Assembly: GCA_018268935.1 (NCBI GenBank)
Contig: JAFDVS010000014.1
Coordinates: 77,404-141,403 of the forward strand
Source: Acidobacteriota bacterium
Lineage (GTDB): Bacteria; Acidobacteriota; Terriglobia; Bryobacterales; Bryobacteraceae
Length of the DNA: 64,000 bases
Direction: 5' to 3'
Shown: one piece after another, positions 27,622-38,014 of the stretch
Position numbering within the stretch: position 1 is the stretch's first letter
Layout: each line of letters begins with the position of its first letter
Program-made: the position numbers and the translations under genes
The notes under the pieces: model-generated
Told to the model about the DNA's origin: nothing
Databases searched by the model: none
Seen by the model: only the letters and a program-made list of their open reading frames with translations

Positions 27622-29292
27622 ATGAACACCACACGCAGGGCCTGGATGCAGGCCGCCGCGGCTGCCCCGATGCTTGCCGCCGATGCATCCCACTTCGATC
27701 TCGAATCCACAGCCGTTCAAAATCACGACAAGGGAGTGGAGAACCTCCTTCGCATCCAGATCACCGAACCCGGCCATAAGCATCGCGGCTCCTGGCCTGA
27801 TGCGTTCGGCATCCATTACCCGGCTTCACCCGCGGCATCGTCCGATACGTTCACTGCCGCCTTCCTCCATCCCAAATCGAAGTTCCACAAGAACCCGCTC
27901 ATGCTCGAACGCATGAAGCTCGGCATCGATTACGCCGTCAGCACTATGACTCCAGACGGCAACGTCCATTTGCCCTTCACGAACTTCAACTCCCCGCCCG
28001 ACACCGCTTTCGCCGTTTGGGGCGCGGGCAACGCCGCCTGTCTCGCCAAGAATCACGCATCCCGCGAGATCCTGCAAATCCTCGACCCCTTCCTCACACG
28101 CGCCAAGCGCGGCTTGCTGAAGGGCGGCATGCATACGCCCAATCACCGCTGGGTCGCCTGCTCCGCCATGGCCCTTCTCAACGAAGCCAACCCCGATCCC
28201 GCGTTCCTCAAGCGCATCAACCAATGGGTTGCCGAAGGCATCGACATCGACGAAGACGGCCAGTACGATGAGCGCAGCATCATCGGCTACAACGTCATCG
28301 TCGACCGCTCAATGGTCATCATGGCCGACAAGTTGAAGCGCCCCGAGTTCCTCGAGCCACTTCGCAAAAACCTCGACGCTGCCTTCTACCTCATGCATCC
28401 CAATGGCGATGAGATGGTCACCGAAATCTCCCACCGCCAGGACCGCAACGCCATCGGCAACATCGGCGTCTATTGGTTCCCCATGCATTACATGGCGACG
28501 CTCGAAAGCAACCCGCGCTACGCCTGGGTCGCTCGCAAATACGCGCCCACGCACGCGGCGCTTTCGATGCTGATGTCCTACCCGCACATGCTGAAGCCGC
28601 TGCCTGCGTCGGAAGAGCCGCCATCCAACTACGCCAAGGAGTTCAAAGCCCTCGAAATCGTCCGCATCCGCAGAGGCCATAAGAGCGCCACCATCATGCT
28701 CAAGGACGATAGCCGCTTCCTCATGCTCCGCAGCGGTGACGCAGTCGTAGGCGCGCTCCGCTTCGCCAGCGCCTTCTTCGGTAAAGCTCAGTTCGTCCCG
28801 CGCACATGGTCAAAGGTGGGCAACAGCTACGTCCTCAAACAGGAACTCACCGGTCCTTATTATCAGCCGCTCAATCCGCCCCATCGGGTCAAAGCCGGCG
28901 AATGGACCGAAACACGTCCTGAGCGCCAGCGCACCGAAGTCTGTCACCTCGAACAGCAGGCCACCGTCACCGAAACAGAAAAGGGCTTTCGTGTTCGCAT
29001 TCAGGCGCACGGCACCGACAACGTGCCGCTAGCCATCGAGATCAGCGCCCGCGACAAGGATCAGCTCAGCCTCAACGGACTCGCCGCCGCCCCGCAAGCC
29101 CCCGGCGCATGGATCATGGGCAAAGGCACAGGCGTCATCAAAGGCACGAACAACGAAGTCCGCTTCGGCCCCGGCTGCGAAGCCCATCAGTACACCCAGG
29201 TCCGTGGAGCCGATTCCATGATGCCCGGCAACAGCGTCTACCTCACCGGTTTCACGCCCTTCGATCACACTATCGAGTTCGAATGTCTCTGA
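27622..29292 (+). CDS. Exported unknown protein, possibly polysaccharide-lyase-like (556 aa)
   Basis: I do not recognise a firm family. A Tat-like signal (TTRRAWMQAAAAAP) suggests export. The first 330 or so residues are alpha-helical with spaced aromatic/His motifs (HTPNHRWVACSAMALL, DGQYDERSIIGYN, HRQDRN), reminiscent of the alpha-toroid of heparinase/alginate-lyase-type enzymes. The last 220 residues are beta-rich (RRGHKSATIMLKDDSRF onwards) as in the sandwich domains that follow such toroids. It starts 50 bases from the divergent PSCyt gene and overlaps tail-to-tail by 23 bases with the next gene. A carbohydrate-active role is inferred from architecture and neighbours. Confidence 0.5.
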   Translation: MNTTRRAWMQAAAAAPMLAADASHFDLESTAVQNHDKGVENLLRIQITEPGHKHRGSWPDAFGIHYPASPAASSDTFTAAFLHPKSKFHKNPLMLERMKLGIDYAVSTMTPDGNVHLPFTNFNSPPDTAFAVWGAGNAACLAKNHASREILQILDPFLTRAKRGLLKGGMHTPNHRWVACSAMALLNEANPDPAFLKRINQWVAEGIDIDEDGQYDERSIIGYNVIVDRSMVIMADKLKRPEFLEPLRKNLDAAFYLMHPNGDEMVTEISHRQDRNAIGNIGVYWFPMHYMATLESNPRYAWVARKYAPTHAALSMLMSYPHMLKPLPASEEPPSNYAKEFKALEIVRIRRGHKSATIMLKDDSRFLMLRSGDAVVGALRFASAFFGKAQFVPRTWSKVGNSYVLKQELTGPYYQPLNPPHRVKAGEWTETRPERQRTEVCHLEQQATVTETEKGFRVRIQAHGTDNVPLAIEISARDKDQLSLNGLAAAPQAPGAWIMGKGTGVIKGTNNEVRFGPGCEAHQYTQVRGADSMMPGNSVYLTGFTPFDHTIEFECL

Positions 29293-31849
29293 GCGCAATG
29301 CGCAGCAGCACGATGTCTTCCATGTTCTCCGCGTGGATCACATAGAGGTGCTCGCCATGCTCCAGTAACTGCGGGTAGTGGTAGCCCGCGTATCCCGGAT
29401 CCTTGCCCGCATAGCGGTAAACGGTATCCCGGTCGCGCAGGACGAACATTCTCGTAAACAAGACACCGTCTTCTGAAAGAGACAGGCACAGTGGAATCCG
29501 CTTCCCCGAAGGATTCGGACACGATGCCATCGCGTACTGCCCCGTCGACAGCCGCAGCACATTGAACTTCGCCATCGCATCGGGAAAATCCGTCCGCACC
29601 GGAGCGCTCCACCGCTGCCCGCCATCGGAGCTGAACGAGCGATACAGCCGCCGCGACCGGCTCCCATCACGGAACGCGGTACACAGCGCCCCATTGGGCA
29701 ATGTCCACCACTCGGGCTCATCCAAACCCGCGCCATCCGCTGGTTTCGGCACCTCCACCGCCCGCCAATCGGACACCGACGAGCGTCCGCCAATCAGCAG
29801 CGAAGCCCGCATCTTGTGATCCCGCCGCGTCATCATCCAATCACCCGACCCTAGCAACCTCGGTGCGAAATTGTTAATCGCATCCTTGGCCACCACCGCG
29901 GGCTCACTCCACCGTCCGCTCCACCGGTACCCCCGCAACTCAAGCCCCGGCCCAAACAACGGCCGCACCGCCTCATCACGAGCCGCCAGCGCAATCAACT
30001 CCCCATCTCGCACCCACAGCCCGCGAGCGAAGTAGCGGAAGCCCTCCTCGCTCGGAGTAAGCATCTCCGACGCCGACCACTTCACGCCATCCTTACTAGT
30101 CGCATACCGCACATACTGCCCGCTCTGCAGGTCTCGAATCTTGTTGCAACTCCAGATCGCCCAGAAGCGCCCATCGAACCAGGTCACATAAGGGTGCATG
30201 TTGAACCCCGTCTTCGCCTCCACCCCGCGATAGATGGTCACGGTCTCCACCGGCACACGAGGCAGAGCATCCAACGCAGGCCCCGCATACATGTGCGACT
30301 CCACCTTACTAACGAAAGCATTCGCCACCCGAGCCGCTTCCTCCGGCACATCGCGAGGAATCCCATGCCCCGATCCCTTCATCCACACCACCTCGATATT
30401 CTCCCGCTCAGGCACCCGCAGCAACGCACGAGAAGGCCGCTCCGCACGCCCGCGTTCACCCCACATCGACAGCAGCGGCGCCTTCGTCGAAGCCAGCACC
30501 GGAGCCCCATCCCACTGCCGCCACACCGACCCAAACGCCTTCCGTTGCGACTCCGTCAACTGCGCCAGCACCTCCAGCATCTGCGGTGTACGTTTCGATG
30601 CTGCCTCGGTGCCGAAGGCCTCTGACTGCACCAGGTGATGCGTCCATCCCTCCATCGCAATCCCACCCGCCACCTGTCGCGGACGCAGTCCCATCAGCTC
30701 AATCGTCAGCATCCCGCCGATGCTGTGCCCGCCCACGTAGTACCGCTTCAGATCCAAAGCATCCACCACAGCCAGCACATTCTCCGCCAGGCTGCGCATA
30801 GAAGGCGCTTCATCGGCGGGCTGCGTCGCTCCGTGTCCCGGCAACTCCACCACGATCACCCGAAGATCCTCCCGCAGCACATCCAGCATGCGGTTGAAGG
30901 AAGTATGATCGCCCCAGCTTCCCGGAATCAGCACCACGTTCGGCCCGTTGCCCTCCCGCACATAGTAAGCCACACGCCCCGCAAACCCCACGCGGAACCG
31001 CAGCGTATCGCGAAGCCACTCCCGCAGCCTCCGCCGTTCCGGCAGATCGCGCAGCGTCCACCCATCATTGTGATTGCGGAACGGAATCGGCACGAAGGTA
31101 AACGGAGCCTTCACCCCCGTCGACTTCACATACTCCCGCGTCGCCTCCACCGACACCTCATGGCACACAAACACCGGCCGCCCATTCAATCGACGCAACC
31201 GAACCAGCGCCGACTCGCGATCGCTCCCCTCGTACGGCCAGGTCCGCACGCCGTCGTAATGACTATACGGAACGAACCCACGCCATAGCCCGGCAATCTC
31301 ATCGTCGTGCAACCCCAGAAAATTGCACCCGATCGCACCTCGCGAAAACCCGCACAGAATCACTGACTCCGCATCACCGCCATACCGCGCGCACACATCG
31401 CGCACGGTGCGCTTGCAGTAGTCGACGGTAGCCTCCACGTCACCCCACCACGTCTCCTGGTTCCGCCCTTCGGCCTTGTTGACGTACGGCATGCACACCC
31501 AGATGAACCCGCGCCCGCCGCTCATCCCATAGCCGAGATTGCTTCCCTCCACCGTTCCATGCGACACATCGCCGAAGCGGTTCTTGTAGTTCCCATTCCC
31601 CGCATACTCGACGATCACCGGATACTTCTGTCCCTCGCGCCAATCCCCCGGCAGGTACAACGCATGATGCACATCGGTGCCTTCGTACCCCGCCGTAGTC
31701 TGCCGCACACGCTTCCCCGCCGCAGGATCTCCAACCGTCATCGGAGGCGTCACCAGATCCGCCGGCACAGTAGCCAGGTCCGGCAATTCCTGCTGCGCCC
31801 CAAGCAGAGGAGCAAGCCCGGCAAGCACAAGATCACGTCGGCGCACCAT
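29270..31849 (-). CDS. Exported fusion: two alpha/beta-hydrolases plus sialidase-like propeller (859 aa)
   Basis: Three domains lie in one chain after a twin-arginine-like signal (VRRRDLVLAGL). Domain 1 (about 30-285) is an esterase-like alpha/beta hydrolase with nucleophile Ser169 in CGFSRGA and a C-terminal HNDGW. Domain 2 (about 287-530) is a second, unrelated-looking alpha/beta hydrolase with Ser376 in GGHSIGG and His in GSGHGIP. Domain 3 (about 540-859) is a BNR/sialidase-like propeller with YVRYATSKDGVKWS and RSFSSDGGQRWS. No frameshift or internal stop separates them. A multifunctional deacetylase/esterase plus glycosidase acting on decorated glycans is a plausible inference; the substrate is unknown. 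The stop overlaps the convergent gene by 23 bases. Confidence 0.75.
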   Translation of the reverse strand: MVRRRDLVLAGLAPLLGAQQELPDLATVPADLVTPPMTVGDPAAGKRVRQTTAGYEGTDVHHALYLPGDWREGQKYPVIVEYAGNGNYKNRFGDVSHGTVEGSNLGYGMSGGRGFIWVCMPYVNKAEGRNQETWWGDVEATVDYCKRTVRDVCARYGGDAESVILCGFSRGAIGCNFLGLHDDEIAGLWRGFVPYSHYDGVRTWPYEGSDRESALVRLRRLNGRPVFVCHEVSVEATREYVKSTGVKAPFTFVPIPFRNHNDGWTLRDLPERRRLREWLRDTLRFRVGFAGRVAYYVREGNGPNVVLIPGSWGDHTSFNRMLDVLREDLRVIVVELPGHGATQPADEAPSMRSLAENVLAVVDALDLKRYYVGGHSIGGMLTIELMGLRPRQVAGGIAMEGWTHHLVQSEAFGTEAASKRTPQMLEVLAQLTESQRKAFGSVWRQWDGAPVLASTKAPLLSMWGERGRAERPSRALLRVPERENIEVVWMKGSGHGIPRDVPEEAARVANAFVSKVESHMYAGPALDALPRVPVETVTIYRGVEAKTGFNMHPYVTWFDGRFWAIWSCNKIRDLQSGQYVRYATSKDGVKWSASEMLTPSEEGFRYFARGLWVRDGELIALAARDEAVRPLFGPGLELRGYRWSGRWSEPAVVAKDAINNFAPRLLGSGDWMMTRRDHKMRASLLIGGRSSVSDWRAVEVPKPADGAGLDEPEWWTLPNGALCTAFRDGSRSRRLYRSFSSDGGQRWSAPVRTDFPDAMAKFNVLRLSTGQYAMASCPNPSGKRIPLCLSLSEDGVLFTRMFVLRDRDTVYRYAGKDPGYAGYHYPQLLEHGEHLYVIHAENMEDIVLLRIALRDIRTR

Positions 31850-31892
31850 CGCCCGGATTGTACCACTCGACCGGCAGAGCTACGATCGCATT

Positions 31893-32438
31893 ATGCTGCC
31901 CCTTTTGCTGTTGCTGTTTGCCGAGTGCACCACCGTACCCGAGGTCCGCTACGGGGAATTGGAAGTCCTCGCGGTAACTGCAATCGGCGATCGCGCCACC
32001 ATCGATTCAATGGAAGTGTACGAGTATGGAAAGCTCATCATGAGCCTGCCTCGGGGCAAACAGCCGGGCAAGCTCAACTACGGAGACTACGTCATACACG
32101 TGCACAGCCCTGGGTTTCGGACCGCATCATTCGAGGTCAGGATCGCACAGGCTCACACGTTGTTCCGTGCACGGCTGGAGGTTGCGGAAGAATGCGGCCC
32201 TCGCTACTCCTCTCTCAACGGCATCATCAAGCGAACCAGGGACAGAGGCGATCTGTGGGTGAAGGCAATCCCCTTGCGAGGGACAGGCGGATTCGAAGCC
32301 AAAGCCAGTCGCAACGGCCGCTTCCTACTGGCTGGCCTGCCGTTCTCCGACTACATACTCCTCGTTCTCGAAGACGACAAGGTGGTCCATCAGCAGACCG
32401 TGGCTCCCAACGAACCCGTCACCATCCAGTTGAACTGA
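31893..32438 (+). CDS. Small exported protein with carboxypeptidase-regulatory-like C-terminus (181 aa)
   Basis: Function is unknown. A very hydrophobic N-terminus (LPLLLLLFAEC) acts as signal peptide; the Cys at its end could be lipidated, but the preceding residues FAE do not fit a good lipobox. The rest is beta-rich, with two segments resembling PEGA/CarboxypepD_reg modules: LNYGDYVIHVHSPGFRTASFEV and SRNGRFLLAGLPFSDYILLV. I chose the ATG at 31893 because the longer frame upstream is antisense to the preceding gene's 5' end and lacks a signal. It converges with the permease gene across a 5-base gap. Confidence 0.65.
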   Translation: MLPLLLLLFAECTTVPEVRYGELEVLAVTAIGDRATIDSMEVYEYGKLIMSLPRGKQPGKLNYGDYVIHVHSPGFRTASFEVRIAQAHTLFRARLEVAEECGPRYSSLNGIIKRTRDRGDLWVKAIPLRGTGGFEAKASRNGRFLLAGLPFSDYILLVLEDDKVVHQQTVAPNEPVTIQLN

Positions 32439-32443
32439 CCCCT

Positions 32444-34867
32444 TCACTCGTAGCGCAACGCCTTCAATGGGTCCAGCTTCGAAGCCCTGCGCGCCGGCAG
32501 CCAGCACGCCGCAAGTCCAGCCAGGCCCAGCACTCCACCCACAAGAGCGAACGTCAACGGATCCCGCGCCGACACCTGGAACAGCAGCCCTGCCATCAAC
32601 TGGCATACACCCACAGCCGCCGCAATCCCCAAAACCATTCCGATCCCCAATTGTTTCAAGCCCCGGCTCAGCACCAGCGACAGGATGTCGCGCACACCAG
32701 CACCCAGCGCCACCCGCACGCCGATCTCCTGTGTGCGGCGCGTCGTAGCGTGCGCCATCACCGCGTAAATGCCAACGGCCGCCATTCCCATCGCGATCAT
32801 GGCAAAGATGGAGAACACCGTCCCGAACACCCGCAGGTGCCACCGGCCGCGTTCAAGCCATCCCTGTAGCGCGCCGGCCTGAAATAGCGGCAGATCCTGA
32901 TCGAGTTCCTGCACTTCCTTCCGCAACGCGGAGACCATCGACGCAGGAGACCCAGCCGTCCTTACCAGAAGCACCATGGAGTTATAGCTGTCCATTCGGT
33001 AGGGCACGAACAAAATCTCGTTCCCAGCCCGGCTATCCGATCCCGGGCTCGTCTGCTGGAAGTCCTGCACCACACCCACAATCGTCAGCCACGGCCGCGG
33101 CTCATTCTGCGGATTGAACAGCCGGATCCGTTTCCCCAATCCATCCTCACCCGGCCAATTCTTGGCCACGAACTGCTGGTTCACGATGGCCACATCTTTG
33201 CCCGGATCGCCATCCTGCTCGTAGAAGTCGCGGCCACGCAGCAGGCTCAGCCCCACCACCGGAAAGTACCCGGGAGCAGCCGTAAGACCCGCGGCCGACG
33301 GGCGTCGGTCCTTCTCCAACGGCCGGCCTTCCACTTCATACCGCCATGCGCCCGAGCCCGTCCCCGGGGGATTCGACACCATGCTCACCGCCTGCGCTCC
33401 CGGCATCGCCTGCAACCGGGGCAGCAGACGCCCAAACAGCTGTTGCCGGTCCGCCGGATTCGCATAGCGCGAATTGGGCAGATCGATGACTGCCGAAAGA
33501 ATCCGATCACCCGGCACACCCGGATTGATCTGTTGGGCGTTCACGAAGCTGCGCATCATCAGCCCGGCGCCGCTCAACAGCACCACAGCCAGCGTGAACT
33601 GCACCACCACCAGCGCTCCCGAAAGATAGCCCGCCCGCAGCCCACCCGACGTTCGTGTCCCATCCTTGAGACTCGTGTTCAAGTCCACCTTCGACGATTG
33701 CCACGCCGGCGCTATGCCGAACAGCACACCCGCCGCAATGCTGACCACCGCGAAGTAGAGGAACACGACGTAGTCCATCGAAAAGTCGATCCAATACGGC
33801 TTGCCCACATTCTCCACAGCCTTCGAAAACGCCGCCACGCCCCAATAAGAAAGGGCTAGCCCGATAGAGCCGCCGGCCAGGGACAGCAGAACACTCTCGG
33901 TCAGCAGTTGCCGGATGATTTGCCACCGGCTCGCGCCCATCGCCGCGCGAATTGACATCTCCCGCGTGCGCGCCACACTCCGGCTCAGCAGCATGTTGGC
34001 GACGTTGGCGCAGGCGATCAGCAACACGAAGCCTACCGCGCCCAGCATGAGAAGAAACACCAGCCGGATGGGGCCGCCGTTCATGGCCTGATGGAACGTG
34101 TTCACCCGGACTCCGTGATCCTTATGCGATGCCGGGAACTGCTGTTCCAGCCGCTTCGCCACAATACCCAAGTCCGCCTGTGCGTCGGTCAGGCTGCGAT
34201 CCGGCTTGAGCATTCCAATCAGTTGAAAGTCCCGTTGGTCACGCTTCTCCCAGCCGGCCTCGGGCGAAGCGGGTAGCCACAGATCCTGATCGTTGGGAAA
34301 CTTGAACCCCTCCGGCATCACACCGATGATCACCGCAGGCTTCTCATTGAGCCGCACGGTGCGCCCAACCACATCCGGTGACAGGCCGTACCGGTCCTTC
34401 CACACGCTGTGGCCGATGAGGGCCACGCGCTCCGCTCCAGGCTTGCCATCCGCGGCCACAAACCCGCGCCCCGCCACCGGCTTCGTCTGCAACATATCGA
34501 ACATGCCCGTGGTGATGATAATGCCGCGCAGTTGTTCCGGCGCATTCCCCTTTTCGCTGATGCTCGCTCGTGTGTAGCGGTAAGCTTCCAGCCGCTCAAA
34601 AGCTCCCGCAGCCTGCTGATAGTCGCCATAATCCGCCCACGACATCGGCATACGATCCCGCCCGCGGGCAATGTTATCGGCAAAGACCATCACCAGCCGC
34701 TCACCGCCGGGAAACGGCAGAGGCTTGTGCAAGACGGCATTCACTAATGTAAATACCGTGGTGTTCGCGCCAATACCCAACGCCAGCGTGACCACAATGG
34801 CTGCGGAGAACCAAGGGTTTACGCGGATCATACGGACCGCAAAGCGGAGGTCGGACAGCCAGTTCAT
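32444..34867 (-). CDS. ADOP-type MacB/FtsX-like ABC permease (807 aa)
   Basis: This is an inner-membrane permease with duplicated FtsX halves, the 'acidobacterial duplicated orphan permease' type. The N-terminal opening DLRFAVRMIRVNPWFSAAIV is diagnostic. A periplasmic MacB_PCD domain follows (about 60-260), then three helices with ANVANMLLSRSVARTREMSIRAAMG. The second half repeats the layout and ends with RRTQEIGVRVALGAG and WLPARRASKLDPLKALRYE. No ATP-binding subunit is encoded nearby, consistent with the orphan label. GGAGG lies only one base from the ATG, an unusually short spacing. The substrate is unknown; peptide or lipoprotein handling is the usual guess. Confidence 0.9.
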   Translation of the reverse strand: MNWLSDLRFAVRMIRVNPWFSAAIVVTLALGIGANTTVFTLVNAVLHKPLPFPGGERLVMVFADNIARGRDRMPMSWADYGDYQQAAGAFERLEAYRYTRASISEKGNAPEQLRGIIITTGMFDMLQTKPVAGRGFVAADGKPGAERVALIGHSVWKDRYGLSPDVVGRTVRLNEKPAVIIGVMPEGFKFPNDQDLWLPASPEAGWEKRDQRDFQLIGMLKPDRSLTDAQADLGIVAKRLEQQFPASHKDHGVRVNTFHQAMNGGPIRLVFLLMLGAVGFVLLIACANVANMLLSRSVARTREMSIRAAMGASRWQIIRQLLTESVLLSLAGGSIGLALSYWGVAAFSKAVENVGKPYWIDFSMDYVVFLYFAVVSIAAGVLFGIAPAWQSSKVDLNTSLKDGTRTSGGLRAGYLSGALVVVQFTLAVVLLSGAGLMMRSFVNAQQINPGVPGDRILSAVIDLPNSRYANPADRQQLFGRLLPRLQAMPGAQAVSMVSNPPGTGSGAWRYEVEGRPLEKDRRPSAAGLTAAPGYFPVVGLSLLRGRDFYEQDGDPGKDVAIVNQQFVAKNWPGEDGLGKRIRLFNPQNEPRPWLTIVGVVQDFQQTSPGSDSRAGNEILFVPYRMDSYNSMVLLVRTAGSPASMVSALRKEVQELDQDLPLFQAGALQGWLERGRWHLRVFGTVFSIFAMIAMGMAAVGIYAVMAHATTRRTQEIGVRVALGAGVRDILSLVLSRGLKQLGIGMVLGIAAAVGVCQLMAGLLFQVSARDPLTFALVGGVLGLAGLAACWLPARRASKLDPLKALRYE

Positions 34868-34930
34868 ACCTCCCTAAAACGGAGCCCCGCCGCGAAATGT
34901 TCCGTGCAAGTGATAAAAAGGTAGACAGCC

Positions 34931-37900
34931 ATGTTCCCATCCCGTTTCTGGATACCGGCAGGACTGTCTGCATTGGCGCTGGTCTATGGCCAGGCTACGA
35001 AGCCGTCGAAGGTGGTCTTCGACCGCCAGATCCGGCCCTTACTCTCAGACGCGTGCTTCTCCTGCCACGGCCCCGACGAGAAGAACCGCATGGCCGGATT
35101 GCGCTTCGATGATAAGGACAGCGCGATGAAGGTCATCGTGCCGGGAAAACGTTCCGACAGCAAATTGTTTCAGCGCATTCAGCATGCCGATGCCGCCCGC
35201 CGCATGCCACCGAAAGGCGCGTCACGCACCCTCTCCCCGGAACAGATCGAACTGGTAGGCAAATGGATCGATCAGGGCGCCGATTGGCAGACCCATTGGT
35301 CCTACGCACCTCCGAAGCGCCCCGATCTTCCCACCGTCTCCAATCCGAAGTGGGCTCGCAACCCCATCGATCACTTCGTCCTGGCAAGGCTCGATAAAGA
35401 AGGATTGAAGCCGTCGCCCGAAGCGGACAAAGCCACGCTCATCCGCCGCGTCTCACTCGATCTCACAGGCCTGCCACCCACGCCCGCCGAAGTGCAGGCC
35501 TTCGTTGCCGACAAAGCTCCTGACGCCTACGAAAAGCTTGTCGCGCGCCTGCTCGAGTCGCCGCACTACGGCGAGCGCATGGCCATGCAGTGGCTCGATC
35601 TTTCACGCTATGCCGACACGCATGGCTATCACATCGACAGCCATCGCGACATGTGGCCCTGGCGTGATTGGGTCATCCAATCCTTCAACAACAACATGCC
35701 CTTCGACCGTTTCACGGTGGAGCAGATCGCCGGCGACCTGCTACCCAATGCGACGCGGGCCCAGAAACTGGCCACCGGCTTCAACCGCAATCACATGATC
35801 AACTACGAAGGCGGCGCCATCGCCGACGAGTACCTCACGGAGTACATCATGGATCGCGTGGAGACCACCTCCGTGGTGTGGATGGGCATGACCATGGGCT
35901 GCGCCCGTTGTCACGACCACAAATATGATCCGATCAGCCAGCGCGACTTCTACCGCTTCTTCGCTTTCTTCCACAACGTGGACGAGAAGGGGCTCGATGG
36001 CCGCGAGGGCAACGCCAAGCCGATGCTGCCGCTGCCCGATGCTCTGCAGGAATCACGTTTGAAAGAACTCGACACAGCCATCAAGGCGCGCGAAGCGCAG
36101 ATGCCACAGAAGGAAGTGGATGCCGCAGTGGAAACCTGGGCCTCCACCGCTTCGCCTTCCGATGGGCCGCACGGCGCAGTCGCGCACTATGAACTGGATG
36201 GCAGCCTGAGCGATCTCTCCGGCGCCTATCATCACGCCCGCATCACGAACGGCAATCCGCTCTTCTCCGCCAGTCCGGCCGGCCAATCCCTCGGCTTCGA
36301 TGGCGAAGCGGAAGTGGAGTGGGGCCGATTCGGCCACTTCGACCGCGGAGACGCTTTCAGCATCGCCATGTGGGTGCGCTCCAACAATCGCCTTGCCCAG
36401 ACGCTCATCGAAAAGAGCGGCATTGCGCTACGGCTGGAAGCGGCGGATTCCATCGGTGACTTGAAGCGCGGCGCACTGCTGCGGGTCCAGCTTGGCGATG
36501 GGCTCGAAGTACGCACGAAACCACACGTGGTGATGAGCACCTGGAATCACGTCGTAGTGACTTATGACGGCGCCGGCATTCGCGTATACCTCGACGGCCG
36601 GCTTGCCGGCACGGAGGTGCTGAAGAATCAGCCTGCATCCTTCAAGAGCGATGCGCCGTGGAAGAGCAGCAAGCTGCGCTCCAACATCGACGACCTCCGC
36701 ATCTACGCCCGCGCGGTGACAGCGGAAGAAGCATTCCAACTCGCGGTCGATGCGCCCGTACGCGCGATGGCTGCAATACCCGCCGCTAAACGTTCCAAAG
36801 AACAGAAGGACAAGCTCCGCGACTACTACCTCACCTACGCAGCTCCGGAAACGCAGCGGAAGGCTTACGCCGAATTGCGGCAACTGCTGAAAGACCGCAC
36901 GAAACTCGAAAAGGAAATCGTCACCACGATGGTGATGGATGAGTTGCCGAAGATGCGCGACACCTTCGTGCTTGCCCGCGGCGACTACCGCAATCGCACC
37001 GAGAAAGTAACGCCCGCCGTGCCTGCCAATCTGCCTCCGCTGCCCGCCGGCGCGCCGCCGAACCGGCTGGGGTTGGCGAAGTGGCTGGTGGATCCTTCGC
37101 ATCCGCTCACCTCGCGTGTCGCAGTGAATCGCTTCTGGCAGATCTACTTCGGCACAGGCATCGTCGACACCAGCGAAGACTTCGGCTCGCAAGGCGCACC
37201 GCCTTCGCATCCGGAACTGCTCGATTGGCTCGCCACGGAGTTCATCCGCGGCGGCTGGGACGTGAAAGCGATGCAGCGGCTGATCGTGACCTCAGCCACC
37301 TACCGGCAGTCTTCGAAGGCCACGCCAGAACTTGTAGAGCGCGATCCGCAGAACAAGCTGCTCGCGCGCATGTCGCGCTTCCGCATGCCCGCGGAGATGG
37401 TCCGCGACAACGCTCTGGCCACCAGCGGGCTGCTCAATCCGGAGGTCGGCGGCCGCAGCGTCTATCCGTATCAACCCGCCGGATTGTGGGAAGAGATGGC
37501 ATACGGCGATGTGTTCTCGGCACAGACCTACACGCCCAGCACGGGCAAGGATCTGTATCGCCGCAGCATGTACACCTTCTGGAAGCGCACGGTTCCCCCA
37601 GCCCAGATGTCCACCTTCGACGCCCCCGACCGCGAGAAATGCGTCGCTCGCCGCGCCCGCACCAACACGCCGTTGCAGGCCCTGGTGCTGATGAACGATC
37701 CCACCTATATTGAGGCGGCACGCAAGCTGGCGGAGAAGGTAATCCAAGCCGACAAGCGGCCGGCGGAACGCATTCGACTGGCCTTCCAGGTGGCCTCCGC
37801 ACGCGTGCCTTCCGCTTCCGAAGTGAAGTTGCTTGCCATGCTCGCCGACCAGCAAAAAGCTGCCTTCGCCAAGCAGCCGGAGAACGCAAAGAAGCTGGTG

Positions 37901-38008
37901 CGTGTAGGCGAGTCGAAGAGTGCCGTACGCGACGATATCGAACTGGCTGCATGGACCACCGTGGCAAGCGCCATCCTCAACCTCGATGAAGTGATCTCGA
38001 AGGAGTAA
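34931..38008 (+). CDS. PSCyt1-DUF1549-LamG-DUF1553 exported cytochrome protein (1025 aa), copy B
   Basis: This is a paralogue of the gene at 24482-27571 with the same domain order. It has a signal peptide (1-21) and PSCyt1 with CFSCH at 42-46. DUF1549 carries [11 protein letters not shown] near residue 325. A LamG-like insertion follows at about 420-600 ([16 protein letters not shown]), then DUF1553 with [23 protein letters not shown] and the conserved [11 protein letters not shown] / TNTPLQALV blocks. AAGG lies upstream of the ATG. It is 6 bases before its DUF1501 partner. The two copies are clearly diverged, most so in the LamG part, which suggests different binding specificities. Confidence 0.9.
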   Translation: MFPSRFWIPAGLSALALVYGQATKPSKVVFDRQIRPLLSDACFSCHGPDEKNRMAGLRFDDKDSAMKVIVPGKRSDSKLFQRIQHADAARRMPPKGASRTLSPEQIELVGKWIDQGADWQTHWSYAPPKRPDLPTVSNPKWARNPIDHFVLARLDKEGLKPSPEADKATLIRRVSLDLTGLPPTPAEVQAFVADKAPDAYEKLVARLLESPHYGERMAMQWLDLSRYADTHGYHIDSHRDMWPWRDWVIQSFNNNMPFDRFTVEQIAGDLLPNATRAQKLATGFNRNHMINYEGGAIADEYLTEYIMDRVETTSVVWMGMTMGCARCHDHKYDPISQRDFYRFFAFFHNVDEKGLDGREGNAKPMLPLPDALQESRLKELDTAIKAREAQMPQKEVDAAVETWASTASPSDGPHGAVAHYELDGSLSDLSGAYHHARITNGNPLFSASPAGQSLGFDGEAEVEWGRFGHFDRGDAFSIAMWVRSNNRLAQTLIEKSGIALRLEAADSIGDLKRGALLRVQLGDGLEVRTKPHVVMSTWNHVVVTYDGAGIRVYLDGRLAGTEVLKNQPASFKSDAPWKSSKLRSNIDDLRIYARAVTAEEAFQLAVDAPVRAMAAIPAAKRSKEQKDKLRDYYLTYAAPETQRKAYAELRQLLKDRTKLEKEIVTTMVMDELPKMRDTFVLARGDYRNRTEKVTPAVPANLPPLPAGAPPNRLGLAKWLVDPSHPLTSRVAVNRFWQIYFGTGIVDTSEDFGSQGAPPSHPELLDWLATEFIRGGWDVKAMQRLIVTSATYRQSSKATPELVERDPQNKLLARMSRFRMPAEMVRDNALATSGLLNPEVGGRSVYPYQPAGLWEEMAYGDVFSAQTYTPSTGKDLYRRSMYTFWKRTVPPAQMSTFDAPDREKCVARRARTNTPLQALVLMNDPTYIEAARKLAEKVIQADKRPAERIRLAFQVASARVPSASEVKLLAMLADQQKAAFAKQPENAKKLVRVGESKSAVRDDIELAAWTTVASAILNLDEVISKE

Positions 38009-38014
38009 CCACTG

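Noticed and set aside
22691..27625. Very long open frame (about 1640 codons) on the plus strand opposite the DUF1501 and PSCyt genes
   Set aside because: Its translation is a monotonous Arg/His/Pro/Leu/Ile mixture with no domain motifs. It is the antisense shadow of two well-supported minus-strand genes in GC-rich DNA.
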